Assembly (NCBI GenBank): GCA_040218795.1
Contig: JAVJQT010000010.1
Coordinates: 465,805-529,804 of the forward strand
Source of the DNA: CCMP332 sp040218795
Lineage (GTDB): Bacteria > Bacteroidota > Bacteroidia > Cytophagales > CCMP332
Length of the DNA stretch: 64,000 nucleotides
Direction: 5' to 3'
Shown: piece after piece, positions 34,990-44,683 of the stretch
Layout of the letters: each line of letters begins with the position of its first letter
How positions within the stretch are numbered: position 1 is the stretch's first letter
Notes under the pieces: model-generated
The model's input: the letters and a program-made list of their open reading frames with translations, nothing else
Database searches by the model: none
Told to the model about the DNA's origin: nothing
Translations under genes and position numbers: made by a program

Positions 34990-37569
34990 TTAATTTTTAA
35001 TGATCTTCCTGGTAATTTCTTCGCTCCCGGTTTTGAATTTGATGATGTACATCCCCTTACTCAAATCTGCCATTTCAGAATCAATAGTCAAGATATTTAA
35101 ACCCATTTGCGGACTAGTGTTTATATAGGAATAAATCTGTTTTCCCTGAAGATCCAAAATCTCCATAAAAACTTCGCTCTGCTCTTTTAGATCGTATTTT
35201 ATTTCCAGTCTTTCCGTGAATGGATTGGGAAACACGGAAAGCTCAACGGATTCATTTTTCGCTAAATTTTCATTGTTAAATCCAACAAGTGTAGAATACA
35301 ATGGGACTTTCCATAATCCTCTTCCGTAAGTGCAGGCATATATATAGCCTTCCGCAACCTGAACTTCCATTTCCTGAACCCAAACATTAGGCAATCCATT
35401 GCTATAGGCTTCAAATTGGCTCATGTTGTCATTTTTGTAAAACACGCCCACATCGGTGCCTACATATAATTCTTCGGTAGTAAAAGTAGTAGGATCAATC
35501 ACAATGCATTGGGCCGGCACATTTGGTAAACCCGTTGAAATATTTTGCCAGGATTGCCCACCATCGATGGTTCGGTAAACTTTGTTTCCATTTGAATACC
35601 CTGAGAGCGTCACGTATGCCGTGAAAGTACCCGGATTGAAATAAGGAGAGAATTGGATATTGGTAATAAATAAATTAGGTAGTGAACCGGATATCAGAGA
35701 CCAGTTCACACCGCCATCGGAAGAAAGATACAAACTGCTGCCTTTAGCTGCCATTAACATATCCAGATTCCAGGGTGCCATTGCCAATTGGGTCGTTTTC
35801 CCACTGCTGGGATAGGAACTGTTATTTCGCTTTACCCATAGAATCGAACCCGGGTTTGGATCATCGGCATTGCTGGTTTTAAAAATATTATTAAATCCTG
35901 CAAAAATTATATTGTTCTGAAACGGGTCCATAATGTAGGGCGTCTCCCAATACCCACCTTCATTTATATTGTTGTTTATACCCGAATAAGCTCCGGAAAC
36001 GGCTCTGTATAAACTTCCGTTTTGGGTGGCAGAATAGGTAATGTTATCATCGGTATGATCTATAATTGTCTCCATTCCATCACCGCCGTTTACCTGCTCG
36101 TACAAATAAGTCCCACTCAGATTTCTTCGAATAGTTCCATTATCCTGATTTCCCGCCTGTAAAAATCCGGCGGTATTTTGACTTATACCCAATCGATAAG
36201 ACTGCGTGATCTGCAAAGTTTCTGTTAAATCTGTCCAAAGTGAACCGTTATCTGTTGTGTAAAATATACCGCCGTCATTGGCTGCATATAAATCCCCGGA
36301 GTTTGGTTTGAAAACTAAATCGTGCTGGTCGGCATGAATGTAAGTCGCACCATTTCCCGTCCAATGTGATATAGAATTGGTCCCAAAACTACCACCTCCG
36401 TTAAGTGATTCCCATACATTAATTCCTCCTACCACTACCCGATCTTTATCGATAGGTGAAACGGCCAGTGCCAGATCATACCATCCCTGACCTCTGTTGT
36501 CACCTCCGTCAGCATCGCCTCCCAAAAGATTAACACCTGATGTATTGTCAAATCGATTCGTCCAGGACTGGCCTGAGTTTGTGGATCGCCATAATGATTC
36601 AAAACGACTTGTATTTCCCTGCGATCCTAATGCATAAACGTAATTGGGATCATCTTCAGTTACAGCGAGTTCTATCCTGTTGAAAAAACCACTTACATTG
36701 GTTCCTGAAAATGACTCTCCGGCATCATTTGACACTAATACTTCGTTGCTGGATATATAAATTACGGAGGAATCGCCGGGTTTGAAATGTACATCCTTAA
36801 AATTGCCTGTTCTTTTTCTTGACCAGGTCAAACCGCCGTTAACAGACTTGTAAAAACCGTCACTGCTTGCGGCCACTATCATTTGTTCGTTTTGAGGGTT
36901 TATATCCAAACGTCCAATTGTGTTCAGATCGCTTGCATCCCATTGTAAACCGGTGGTATCCCAGGTTAAACCTCCATCATAAGACTTTAATACCCCAATT
37001 GAATAAGTATCCGAACCATCTCTGTCGCCGGTGGCAAGGTACATTATGTCATTATTTACAGGATCAATTGCCAAATCGCTGCATCCCAGGACAGGAAGTG
37101 TATCATTAATCAGAATAAAAGTTTGTCCGCCATTTGTTGATTTCCACAAACCACCGGCAGGAGCACCTACAAACAAGACATTTAATGAATCCGGGCGAAA
37201 TTTGATAAAATTCAATCGGCCATTCCCACCTCCGAAAGGCACAATGCTTGGTCCCAGGTTCGTCCATTGCGGATAAGGATTAGATTTAGCTCTACTAGAT
37301 TTGTTGGCCATTTCCCGTCTCAAGAGGTAATAATTGGGAATATCTTTGCTCAATTCACCATTTGGCCATGTGATTTCGTTCATTCTGTGTGCCCATCGTT
37401 CAAAAGGTTTGTTGACCCTTGTTTGATTTTGATTTGCCATTTGCTCATCATAAGCTTTTCTTACGTCATGAAAATTTGCGCCGGAAGCGCGCAGTTCATA
37501 CCAGGATTGGGCATTACATAAAACTGAAAAAGTTAAGAAAAGAATAGATGTGTAAAGTATTTTGTTCAT
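34990..37569 (-). CDS. Secreted BNR/sortilin-repeat protein with a type IX secretion sorting domain
   Basis: 859 residues: a signal peptide ending near C-N-A-Q, then many BNR/VPS10-like repeats (S-x-D-G-G-x-x-W in varied forms, such as S-T-N-G-G-Q-T-F, S-Y-D-G-G-L-T-W and S-S-D-G-G-V-N-W). A C-terminal domain of about 80 residues starting at F-P-N-P-F matches the T9SS type A sorting signal. It should be exported through the outer membrane and attached to, or released from, the cell surface. The repeats resemble exo-alpha-sialidase and xyloglucanase propellers, but no catalytic residues could be assigned. It is convergent with comM. Confidence 0.85.
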   Translation of the reverse strand: MNKILYTSILFLTFSVLCNAQSWYELRASGANFHDVRKAYDEQMANQNQTRVNKPFERWAHRMNEITWPNGELSKDIPNYYLLRREMANKSSRAKSNPYPQWTNLGPSIVPFGGGNGRLNFIKFRPDSLNVLFVGAPAGGLWKSTNGGQTFILINDTLPVLGCSDLAIDPVNNDIMYLATGDRDGSDTYSIGVLKSYDGGLTWDTTGLQWDASDLNTIGRLDINPQNEQMIVAASSDGFYKSVNGGLTWSRKRTGNFKDVHFKPGDSSVIYISSNEVLVSNDAGESFSGTNVSGFFNRIELAVTEDDPNYVYALGSQGNTSRFESLWRSTNSGQSWTNRFDNTSGVNLLGGDADGGDNRGQGWYDLALAVSPIDKDRVVVGGINVWESLNGGGSFGTNSISHWTGNGATYIHADQHDLVFKPNSGDLYAANDGGIFYTTDNGSLWTDLTETLQITQSYRLGISQNTAGFLQAGNQDNGTIRRNLSGTYLYEQVNGGDGMETIIDHTDDNITYSATQNGSLYRAVSGAYSGINNNINEGGYWETPYIMDPFQNNIIFAGFNNIFKTSNADDPNPGSILWVKRNNSSYPSSGKTTQLAMAPWNLDMLMAAKGSSLYLSSDGGVNWSLISGSLPNLFITNIQFSPYFNPGTFTAYVTLSGYSNGNKVYRTIDGGQSWQNISTGLPNVPAQCIVIDPTTFTTEELYVGTDVGVFYKNDNMSQFEAYSNGLPNVWVQEMEVQVAEGYIYACTYGRGLWKVPLYSTLVGFNNENLAKNESVELSVFPNPFTERLEIKYDLKEQSEVFMEILDLQGKQIYSYINTSPQMGLNILTIDSEMADLSKGMYIIKFKTGSEEITRKIIKN

Positions 37570-37754
37570 TTTATACTGATTTCAAAAAGTAAATTTAGCA
37601 ATTACAAGTTATTTACCTCAACAACAAATTTGCCCCGATTCTTAGTAATCCATCGGGAATATCTAAACTTCCTTAAATACAAAATAGTTGCACAAATAAA
37701 TCTATTCTTATATAATAATTGAATTACTTTGCATTAATCAAAAATCAATTCAAA

Positions 37755-38729
37755 ATGAAGGTTAATATTCTAATAATTGCTGCTTTGATATTTATGTCCG
37801 CATGTGTATCAACAAAAAAATACGATGAATTGCTCGCTGAAAAAGTAAAATTATCTGCTGAATTTGAACAATCCAGTGATAAACTGGACAAATGCAATGA
37901 AGAATACGCCGAATTGAATGCCAAATACAATTCGACAAAAGCCAAAAACGAAGAACTCGATAAAGAGTTGGAGGATACAAAAAGTGCGCTTGGAAGGGCG
38001 CAAAATCTTTACACTGAATTGGATTCTTCCAACAAAAGACTACAAAGTAATTATAAAGAATTATTAGAATCTTCCACTTTAAAATCCGATAAGCTCGCCA
38101 AGAGTATCGCTGAAAAAGAAAAAGCCCTTATCAATCTCGAACAGAACCTGATGGAAAGTCAGAAATCCATTGATTCACTCACCAGCAATCTGGAATCAAG
38201 GGAAAGAAAAGTGCAGGAATTGGAAGGAATTTTAGCAAAAAAAGATTCGGCAGTTCAAAAATTAAAGGATATTGTTAATGATGCCTTGCTGAGTTTTGAG
38301 AAAAATGACCTGAGTGTTGAAGTGAGAAATGGCAAAGTCTATGTGTCATTGGCTTCGCAATTGCTTTTTAGCACAGGTAGTATTGAAATCGACGAAAAAG
38401 GAAAACAAGCGCTTGTTCAATTGGCCAATGTTTTAAAAAATCAACCCGAAGTAAATGTGATGGTTGAGGGCCATACCGATACGCAGAAAATATCCAAATC
38501 TTCGAAATATATGAACGACAATTGGGATCTCTCCGTCATGCGTGCAACTTCAGTTCTAAGAATTCTGGTTGATAATGGCGTTGATCCTAAACAGGTAATT
38601 GCTGCCGGCCGTGGTGAACATATGCCGATTGATGAAGCGGAAACAAAAGAGGCTCTGAAAAAGAACCGCAGAACTGAAATTATTCTAACGCCTAAATTGG
38701 ACGAACTTTTTCAGATATTGGGCAATTAA
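37755..38729 (+). CDS. OmpA-family lipoprotein with a long coiled coil
   Basis: About 324 residues from M-K-V-N, with lipobox M-S-A-C. Residues 20-180 are a heptad-rich coiled coil of Glu, Lys and Leu. The C-terminal OmpA domain shows V-E-G-H-T-D-T and N-W-D-L-S-V-M-R-A, with a final N-R-R-T-E-I. It probably links the outer membrane to peptidoglycan. An upstream in-frame Met would add 12 residues before the signal and is unlikely. Confidence 0.88.
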   Translation: MKVNILIIAALIFMSACVSTKKYDELLAEKVKLSAEFEQSSDKLDKCNEEYAELNAKYNSTKAKNEELDKELEDTKSALGRAQNLYTELDSSNKRLQSNYKELLESSTLKSDKLAKSIAEKEKALINLEQNLMESQKSIDSLTSNLESRERKVQELEGILAKKDSAVQKLKDIVNDALLSFEKNDLSVEVRNGKVYVSLASQLLFSTGSIEIDEKGKQALVQLANVLKNQPEVNVMVEGHTDTQKISKSSKYMNDNWDLSVMRATSVLRILVDNGVDPKQVIAAGRGEHMPIDEAETKEALKKNRRTEIILTPKLDELFQILGN

Positions 38730-39382
38730 TCAGAATTAACTTTCCCGTCTGTCATCAGAATCCTTCGGTCGGCCATTTTTGAAAGCTCTCTGTTATGCGT
38801 AACGATCACAAATGTCTGACCGAATTCATCTCTCAGATCAAAAAACAATTTGTGCAGCTCCTCTGCATTTTTTGAATCGAGATTTCCCGAAGGCTCATCG
38901 GCAAAAATAATTTTTGGCGAGTTTATCAAAGCCCGGGCGACTGCAACTCTTTGCTGCTCCCCTCCCGACAATTCCGAAGGTTTGTGATCCATTCTGTCTT
39001 TTAAACCTAAATAATCAAGATGTTTCTGGGCTTTTGATTTGACTTCTTCAATTTTCCTTTTGCCCAACATTCCGGGAATCATCACATTCTCCAAAGCTGA
39101 AAATTCAGGCAGGAGATTATGAAACTGAAAAATGAAACCTATCTCATTATTTCTGAATGTAGCCAGATCCTTGCGTTTCATAGCATTTACGTCCCTGTCA
39201 TTCAGGTAAACGGATCCGCCATCGGGTTCATCAAGAGAGCTTAAAATATGCAATAGCGTGCTTTTACCTGCCCCTGATTCTCCAACGATTGATACTATTT
39301 CTCCGGATTTTATTTCCAGATCAATGCCTTTGAGCACCTGGAGCTTGCCATAACTTTTCGTAATTGCCTGAGCTTTGAGCAT
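38726..39382 (-). CDS. lolD: LolD-like lipoprotein-releasing ABC ATPase
   Basis: 218 residues: Walker A G-E-S-G-A-G-K-S-T, LolD-type motif F-I-F-Q-F-H-N-L-L-P-E-F, signature L-S-G-G-E-Q-Q-R, Walker B I-I-F-A-D-E-P-S-G-N-L-D. The H-N-L-L-P-E-F-S-A-L-E-N pattern fits LolD, which energises release of lipoproteins to LolA. The permease LolC/E is not adjacent. Convergent with the OmpA gene by a 4-nt overlap. Confidence 0.85.
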   Translation of the reverse strand: MLKAQAITKSYGKLQVLKGIDLEIKSGEIVSIVGESGAGKSTLLHILSSLDEPDGGSVYLNDRDVNAMKRKDLATFRNNEIGFIFQFHNLLPEFSALENVMIPGMLGKRKIEEVKSKAQKHLDYLGLKDRMDHKPSELSGGEQQRVAVARALINSPKIIFADEPSGNLDSKNAEELHKLFFDLRDEFGQTFVIVTHNRELSKMADRRILMTDGKVNSD

Positions 39383-39493
39383 ATTTTATTATTACAGATG
39401 GCAAATTAAACATAAAGCAATTGAATAGATCAATCATTCTTGAAATTGAAATCGAAATGGATTAGTTTGGCAACTCAATTCAAAACATATCCA

Positions 39494-40705
39494 ATGAACG
39501 TCCACGAGTATCAAGCAAAAGAAATATTAAAGGATTTTGGTGTTAGCATACAACAGGGAATTGTAGCGGAGTCACCTGATAAAGCAGTTGAAGCTGCTAA
39601 AAAACTTAAGTCAGAAACTTCTACTCCCATCTTTGTTGTAAAAGCCCAAATACATGCAGGAGGAAGAGGAAAAGGTAAAATTAAGGGAACCGAACAAAGA
39701 GGTGTTGCGATTGCCAAAACAGCTGAAGAGGTTGGCACTATGGCACGGGCGCTTTTGGGTGGCACTCTCGTTACGCATCAGACTGGAGCAGAAGGAAAAG
39801 TAGTACAGAAGATATTTATTGCTGAGGATGCTTATTACCCCGGTGAATCTGAACATAAGGAGTTTTATGTTTCAATACTACTCGACAGAGCTACGGGTTC
39901 TAATGTAATTATGGCCAGTACCGAAGGAGGTGTAGATATTGAGGAAGTTGCGGCCTCAACACCGGAAAAAATTATTAAGGAATGGATTGACCCGGCTGTA
40001 GGATTGCAGGGATTTCAGGCAAGAAAAGTGGCCTTTGCATTGGGTTTGAGTGGAAATGCATTTAAGGATTGTGTTAAGTTTTTGTTCAACTTATACAGGG
40101 CCTATGAGGAGACAGATGCTTCTATGATAGAAATCAACCCCATGCTAAAAACAAGCGATAATAAGATCATTGCCGTCGATGCCAAAGTGAATTTTGACGA
40201 CAATGCCTTGTTCAGACATCCTAAAATCGCTGAATTAAGGGATAAAAGTGAAGAAGATCCTTTAGAAGTAGAAGCGGCAGAATCTGACCTCAATTATGTT
40301 AAGCTGGACGGAAATGTAGGCTGCATGGTTAACGGTGCGGGTTTGGCCATGGCTACCATGGATATCATCAAGCTATCCGGAGGAGAACCGGCCAATTTCC
40401 TTGATGTGGGTGGAGGCGCAAATGCCACTACTGTGGAAGCCGGATTCAGAATTATCCTAAAAGATCCAAACGTAAAAGCTATACTTATAAATATCTTCGG
40501 GGGAATCGTTCGATGTGATAGAGTGGCTTCAGGTGTGGTAGAAGCCTATAAGAAAATTGGAGATATTCCCGTGCCTATCATTGTAAGACTACAAGGAACC
40601 AATGCCGAGGAAGGTGCTAAAATCATACAGGATTCAGGATTGAGAGTATTTTCTGCTATTCTTTTAAGCGAAGCAGCCGATAAGGTAAGAGAAGTACTTT
40701 CTTAA
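39494..40705 (+). CDS. sucC: Succinate-CoA ligase (ADP-forming), beta subunit
   Basis: About 403 residues from M-N-V-H-E-Y-Q-A-K, the classic SucC N-terminus. An ATP-grasp domain holds A-Q-I-H-A-G-G-R-G-K, and the CoA-ligase domain contains M-V-N-G-A-G-L-A-M-A-T-M-D and I-F-G-G-I-V-R-C-D. The extra in-frame Met upstream is not homologous. It makes ATP with succinate in the citric acid cycle. sucD is not in the window; the gene is followed by its own terminator. Confidence 0.95.
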   Translation: MNVHEYQAKEILKDFGVSIQQGIVAESPDKAVEAAKKLKSETSTPIFVVKAQIHAGGRGKGKIKGTEQRGVAIAKTAEEVGTMARALLGGTLVTHQTGAEGKVVQKIFIAEDAYYPGESEHKEFYVSILLDRATGSNVIMASTEGGVDIEEVAASTPEKIIKEWIDPAVGLQGFQARKVAFALGLSGNAFKDCVKFLFNLYRAYEETDASMIEINPMLKTSDNKIIAVDAKVNFDDNALFRHPKIAELRDKSEEDPLEVEAAESDLNYVKLDGNVGCMVNGAGLAMATMDIIKLSGGEPANFLDVGGGANATTVEAGFRIILKDPNVKAILINIFGGIVRCDRVASGVVEAYKKIGDIPVPIIVRLQGTNAEEGAKIIQDSGLRVFSAILLSEAADKVREVLS

Positions 40706-40727
40706 AATTATTTCTCAGAAAAATCAG

Positions 40728-40775
40728 GCCTCTGATCCCCGCAAGTAATGCGAGGTAAATCAGAGGCTTTTTTTT
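40728..40775 (+). terminator. Rho-independent terminator after sucC
   Basis: Outer stem GCCTCTGAT/ATCAGAGGC with a nested CGCA/TGCG hairpin in the loop, followed by a run of eight T's. Confidence 0.9.
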
Positions 40776-40874
40776 GCCTGATTGTATTAACAATTAAATC
40801 ATAGCGAGATAAAATCCAGTTCATATTTATTCACTTCTTTTATAGAGAGAAAATGAATTCTCTTGTCACATGAA

Positions 40875-41735
40875 ATGAATAAAAAAAGAAGAAAAGTCGA
40901 ACTGGTTGTAATTTCAGATGTCCATCTCGGAACTTATGGTTCTCAGGCCAGAGAACTAAATAAATATCTTAAAAGCATACAGCCAAAAACTCTCATTCTA
41001 AATGGAGATATTGTTGATTTCTGGCAGTTTTCGAAACGTTATTGGCCTAATTCTCACATGAAAGTCGTAAAGCAGGTGCTTAATATGGCATCAAAAGGGA
41101 CAAAGGTCATTTACATCACCGGCAATCACGATGAAACCCTGAGGAAGTTTGATGGCTTGAAAATGGGAAATTTTAGAATAGTCAATCAATATGAAATGAA
41201 ATTGAATGGCCAAAAGACCTGGTTCTTTCACGGGGATATATTGGATTTTACCATGCAATATTCACCCTGGTTGGCTCGAATAGGTGCCATTAGCTATGAC
41301 GCATTAATTATTCTAAATCTAAGTATTAACCGAATACGTGCTTTTTTTGGAAAAGGAAAAGTTTCACTTTCCAAACGCATTAAAGACAATGTTAAATCGG
41401 CCGTTTCTTTTATAAACAGTTTTGAGCAAACAGCAGCTGAACTGGGTATTCAAAAAAATTATGATCTGATAGTTTGCGGACATATTCATCAACCTAGCGA
41501 TAAACTTATAACAGATAAAAATGGTAATTCCGTTCGATATATAAATTCCGGAGACTGGGTAGAAAATTTGAGTAGTCTTGAATACGATAAGGAAAAATGG
41601 CGCATTTATTTTTTTAATGAGGATGAGGATCTAAAATCGAATGAAAAGGAAAGCTCGAATGAGGAAATTCCGGAAATTGAAGAAATGAATAACAAAGAGC
41701 TGTTTCAAAAAATGCTTTCCGAATTTAAAAAATGA
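40875..41735 (+). CDS. LpxH-like metallophosphoesterase (UDP-2,3-diacylglucosamine diphosphatase family)
   Basis: About 286 residues from the M-N-K-K-R start; a TTG 4 codons earlier is weaker. The five metal-binding blocks are S-D-V-H-L-G, N-G-D-I-V-D-F-W, G-N-H-D-E, F-H-G-D and G-H-I-H-Q. LpxH-type enzymes cleave UDP-2,3-diacylglucosamine to lipid X in lipid A synthesis. The C-terminal acidic tail of about 35 residues is not typical of LpxH, so it may act on a related pyrophosphate. It is followed by a PagL-like deacylase gene. Confidence 0.82.
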   Translation: MNKKRRKVELVVISDVHLGTYGSQARELNKYLKSIQPKTLILNGDIVDFWQFSKRYWPNSHMKVVKQVLNMASKGTKVIYITGNHDETLRKFDGLKMGNFRIVNQYEMKLNGQKTWFFHGDILDFTMQYSPWLARIGAISYDALIILNLSINRIRAFFGKGKVSLSKRIKDNVKSAVSFINSFEQTAAELGIQKNYDLIVCGHIHQPSDKLITDKNGNSVRYINSGDWVENLSSLEYDKEKWRIYFFNEDEDLKSNEKESSNEEIPEIEEMNNKELFQKMLSEFKK

Positions 41736-41769
41736 CAATGAACTAAATTTTTAATTATTGGTAAAATGG

Positions 41770-41800
41770 AAATCCTCTGGTTGTTATCGGGGGTTTTTTT
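41770..41800 (+). terminator. Probable terminator after the LpxH-like gene
   Basis: AAATCCTC pairs with GGGGGTTT through G-T pairs across a loop of about 10 nt, followed by seven T's. Weak stem but a good T-run, placed between the LpxH-like and PagL-like genes. Confidence 0.5.
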
Positions 41801-41852
41801 ATTTTAATTACCTTATTCCATTTAAATTATTAGGAATGAAACCTAATTCTAT

Positions 41853-42962
41853 ATGTTTTCATTACGAATAGTTTTATTGATAATTTTATTTGGCTGTTCC
41901 TTAGAGGTCAGTTCTCAAAATTTAAATGAAAGCCCAAGGCCAGTATATATTGGCGTCAAAACGCATTTAAGTGGCATTATAATTCCCCATCGAGATACGC
42001 TTAGGCAAATTGCCAGCAGTAGGCCAAGAGGTTTGCAAATTGAAATTAGCCGCTATAATATTTCCGAGAAATCATGGCGTTCATGTAATTGTTATGCGCG
42101 AACCGGTTTTAGCTTTATGTATTTTGACTATGGCAATAGAGATCAGCTTGGACAATCATATAATCTTGCTTTTTTTCTCGAACCCTATTTCAATGTGAAT
42201 AATCGATTGAATTTTTCATATCGGGCTTCAATGGCTTTATCCTATTTGAATAAACCTTATGATGAAAATTCCAATCCGGAAAATCTATTTTACAGTTCGG
42301 CATTGAGCTATATGCTAAATGTAAGTATGCATGCCAATTACAATCTTAAACCCAATCTGATCTTAAATGGAGGGCTGTTTTACAATCACATTTCTAATGG
42401 GGGTATGAAGCAGCCAAATTTGGGAATGAATTTCCCAACTATAGCCCTTGGGCTGGACTATGTTTTAAAGCCTGTGAGCTCCGATTTAACTAAATATCAA
42501 AAAACCGACGAATTCAACAGAAAATTAAAATATTATATGCGAATGATTGCTTCACTAAAAACCATTGAAGCATTTGATAGTAGCATGAGCGAAGTTCAGC
42601 GGCCGGTTTTTGGCATTGAAGCCGGAGTAATTAAGCCTGTTTCCAAACTTAATGCACTACTTATTGGCTGTGAGTATATATCTGACGGTTCCTGGAAACT
42701 CAGAAACCATAGATGGGGGGAGGATTTTGATCATCGTACATTTAATATAATGGCAGGACATGGTTTTCTCCTCGGTCGCTTTATGTTTTCACAACAATTG
42801 GGTCTATATGCATACAAAGACTATCCGAATACATCTTCAATTTTTTATCAGCGATACGCTTTATTTTATCAATTAGGTAATTATCTCAATATTGGTTTTA
42901 GCATGAAAACCCATTTAGAAGTAGCAGAGATTATGGACGTCCGAATTGGAACTACTTTTTAA
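41853..42962 (+). CDS. PagL-like lipid A 3-O-deacylase (acyloxyacyl hydrolase) barrel
   Basis: 369 residues with a signal peptide, then beta-barrel strands. The active-site-like motif H179-I-S181-N182-G-G followed by P-N-L-G resembles PagL, where His and Ser act as the catalytic pair. Bacteroidota members are about twice as long as Pseudomonas PagL, with an extended N-terminal half, as here. It should trim the 3-position acyl chain of lipid A at the outer membrane. Its neighbours are an LpxH-like phosphatase and a GT39 glycosyltransferase. Confidence 0.75.
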   Translation: MFSLRIVLLIILFGCSLEVSSQNLNESPRPVYIGVKTHLSGIIIPHRDTLRQIASSRPRGLQIEISRYNISEKSWRSCNCYARTGFSFMYFDYGNRDQLGQSYNLAFFLEPYFNVNNRLNFSYRASMALSYLNKPYDENSNPENLFYSSALSYMLNVSMHANYNLKPNLILNGGLFYNHISNGGMKQPNLGMNFPTIALGLDYVLKPVSSDLTKYQKTDEFNRKLKYYMRMIASLKTIEAFDSSMSEVQRPVFGIEAGVIKPVSKLNALLIGCEYISDGSWKLRNHRWGEDFDHRTFNIMAGHGFLLGRFMFSQQLGLYAYKDYPNTSSIFYQRYALFYQLGNYLNIGFSMKTHLEVAEIMDVRIGTTF

Positions 42963-42969
42963 TAAAATC

Positions 42970-44526
42970 TTATCGATACCCTCTAATAACCTTATCTATG
43001 ATTATCACATCCTCGTCATTTATAATAAAGTCGGGAATCTGATTATTGGGATTTTTAAATATTACGGCTTTTAATTTTTTTGATTTGAGCTGATTCAATA
43101 TTTTCTGATTTGGAATAATGTTGTATGCAATTCTATCCGTATAATACATCGCTTCAATATAATGTCGGCCTTTTACATTAAATAATACCGCGTTTTCATG
43201 AAGGTCAAGGCTCGTGAAAATTGTTTTGTTATGAATCAGGTTTCTGCTGTATTGATTGCTTTTTTTCCATAAGGTGTACTTGCCTTGTAAATATTCTACA
43301 TCTATTCTGATTACAAAGATTGACATCATTAAACCAAGAAAAATTAAGGCCTTAATCCATTGTTGGGATTTATATAGTTTTTCGGTTTTTTCTAAAGCCA
43401 ATTGCAATAAACATGCAAAAGCTAACAGAACAATTGTGATAACTATTAACGTAAATGAAGGCATTTTTGTAGCTGCCATTGAAAAAAACAAATAGACTGC
43501 TATAAGCATAGAGAGAAGCACAAAATACATTTTCTTGTCTTTCATCATTCTATTCAGAACTATCAAACCGGGTATAATTAAGAATGGCGCCAGAGTTCCA
43601 TAGAGAAGATCGAATTTGTTCAGGTGCCACCAAACGTCTCCGGAGTGTCCTTCCAGAGGAACAGTAAAATGAAGGGCATTAAATCTATAAGCCGATAATG
43701 CTTCTTCAGGGAATCGTAGGAAAGCATAAATCTGCCAGGGCATACTTATCGCTAAAGCAATTAATACTGAAATAAATAAGTCTCTATTTTGATTTAAAGC
43801 AAACTTCTTTTCTTGTAGTCGTAATACCATCCATCCAAAATATATCAAGAGACCAACTAGCCATTTAACCAAAATTGCACAACCCGAGAATAAAGCAATT
43901 ATATATATCCACTTTCTATTATTAGAATGTCGATACTCTATAAAAGCCCAAATACTTCCTGAAACATAAAAGACAAAGGCCATGTCATTGTGTTCCAATA
44001 CCTGTCTTCCGGCTACCAGCTCTAACACATAAATCGTGCTGATCAGTAAAACAGCAGCCAAATAGCCAACTCTATTATTAAGCAACAATTTTGACATTCG
44101 AAAAGTAATTGGTATCAGCAATGTTGCCATTATAATATTGGGAAGTCTTAAGGCGTATTCGCTAAGTCCAAATAATTTTAGACTTAAAGCCATTTGCCAC
44201 AAAAAAAGAGGTTGTTTGTGGAGCCATATATAATATCGATCCCAATTATCATATGCAATATCTATCACCTTCTCAGTATACAGCATTGGCTTAAAAGGAT
44301 TTGAAATTAGATTTTTAGCAACCAGAGCATGAAAACGCTCATCCCAGAGATTTAAAAAAGGATCAAGTAGGGCAGCAAAAGAATACAAGCAAAAAGCAGA
44401 AGCAGTTAAAAATATAAGCGATACAAATTGTTTGCTTCTAATGTTTAAAATTAAGCTGCTTAAAAAAAATACAAAGCTAAGAGCGAGGAATATTAATTGT
44501 ATTGAATTAAAATAAGAGTTTATCAA
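42970..44526 (-). CDS. GT39/ArnT-like membrane glycosyltransferase
   Basis: 518 residues, about 11-12 membrane helices. The first periplasmic loop has D-E-R-F-H-A-L-V-A-K-N-L, matching the catalytic D-E of PMT_2 enzymes. The next loop carries L-H-K-Q-P-L, a variant of the family H-K-P-P-L motif, and R-L-P-N follows. The family moves sugars from polyprenyl phosphate to lipid A or proteins. It is convergent with the PagL-like gene (about 7 nt apart), so a lipid A substrate is plausible but unproven. Confidence 0.82.
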   Translation of the reverse strand: MINSYFNSIQLIFLALSFVFFLSSLILNIRSKQFVSLIFLTASAFCLYSFAALLDPFLNLWDERFHALVAKNLISNPFKPMLYTEKVIDIAYDNWDRYYIWLHKQPLFLWQMALSLKLFGLSEYALRLPNIIMATLLIPITFRMSKLLLNNRVGYLAAVLLISTIYVLELVAGRQVLEHNDMAFVFYVSGSIWAFIEYRHSNNRKWIYIIALFSGCAILVKWLVGLLIYFGWMVLRLQEKKFALNQNRDLFISVLIALAISMPWQIYAFLRFPEEALSAYRFNALHFTVPLEGHSGDVWWHLNKFDLLYGTLAPFLIIPGLIVLNRMMKDKKMYFVLLSMLIAVYLFFSMAATKMPSFTLIVITIVLLAFACLLQLALEKTEKLYKSQQWIKALIFLGLMMSIFVIRIDVEYLQGKYTLWKKSNQYSRNLIHNKTIFTSLDLHENAVLFNVKGRHYIEAMYYTDRIAYNIIPNQKILNQLKSKKLKAVIFKNPNNQIPDFIINDEDVIIIDKVIRGYR

Positions 44527-44683
44527 TTTAAGGGCTTATAATGTCCAAATTATATTAAAAATTCTATTCTATCTCAGAAATATTCGAGTAAGTCAATACA
44601 ATAGGCATTTCAAATTGTATTTTTTTAATAATGCTTTATTGATATTAGTATCAAATAATAACAATACAGAACTTATTTTCTAA

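Noticed and set aside
37570..37754. TAnnTTTG-type promoter before the OmpA lipoprotein gene
   Set aside because: A TTACTTTG word is near but mismatches the consensus and its upstream TTG is too far away.
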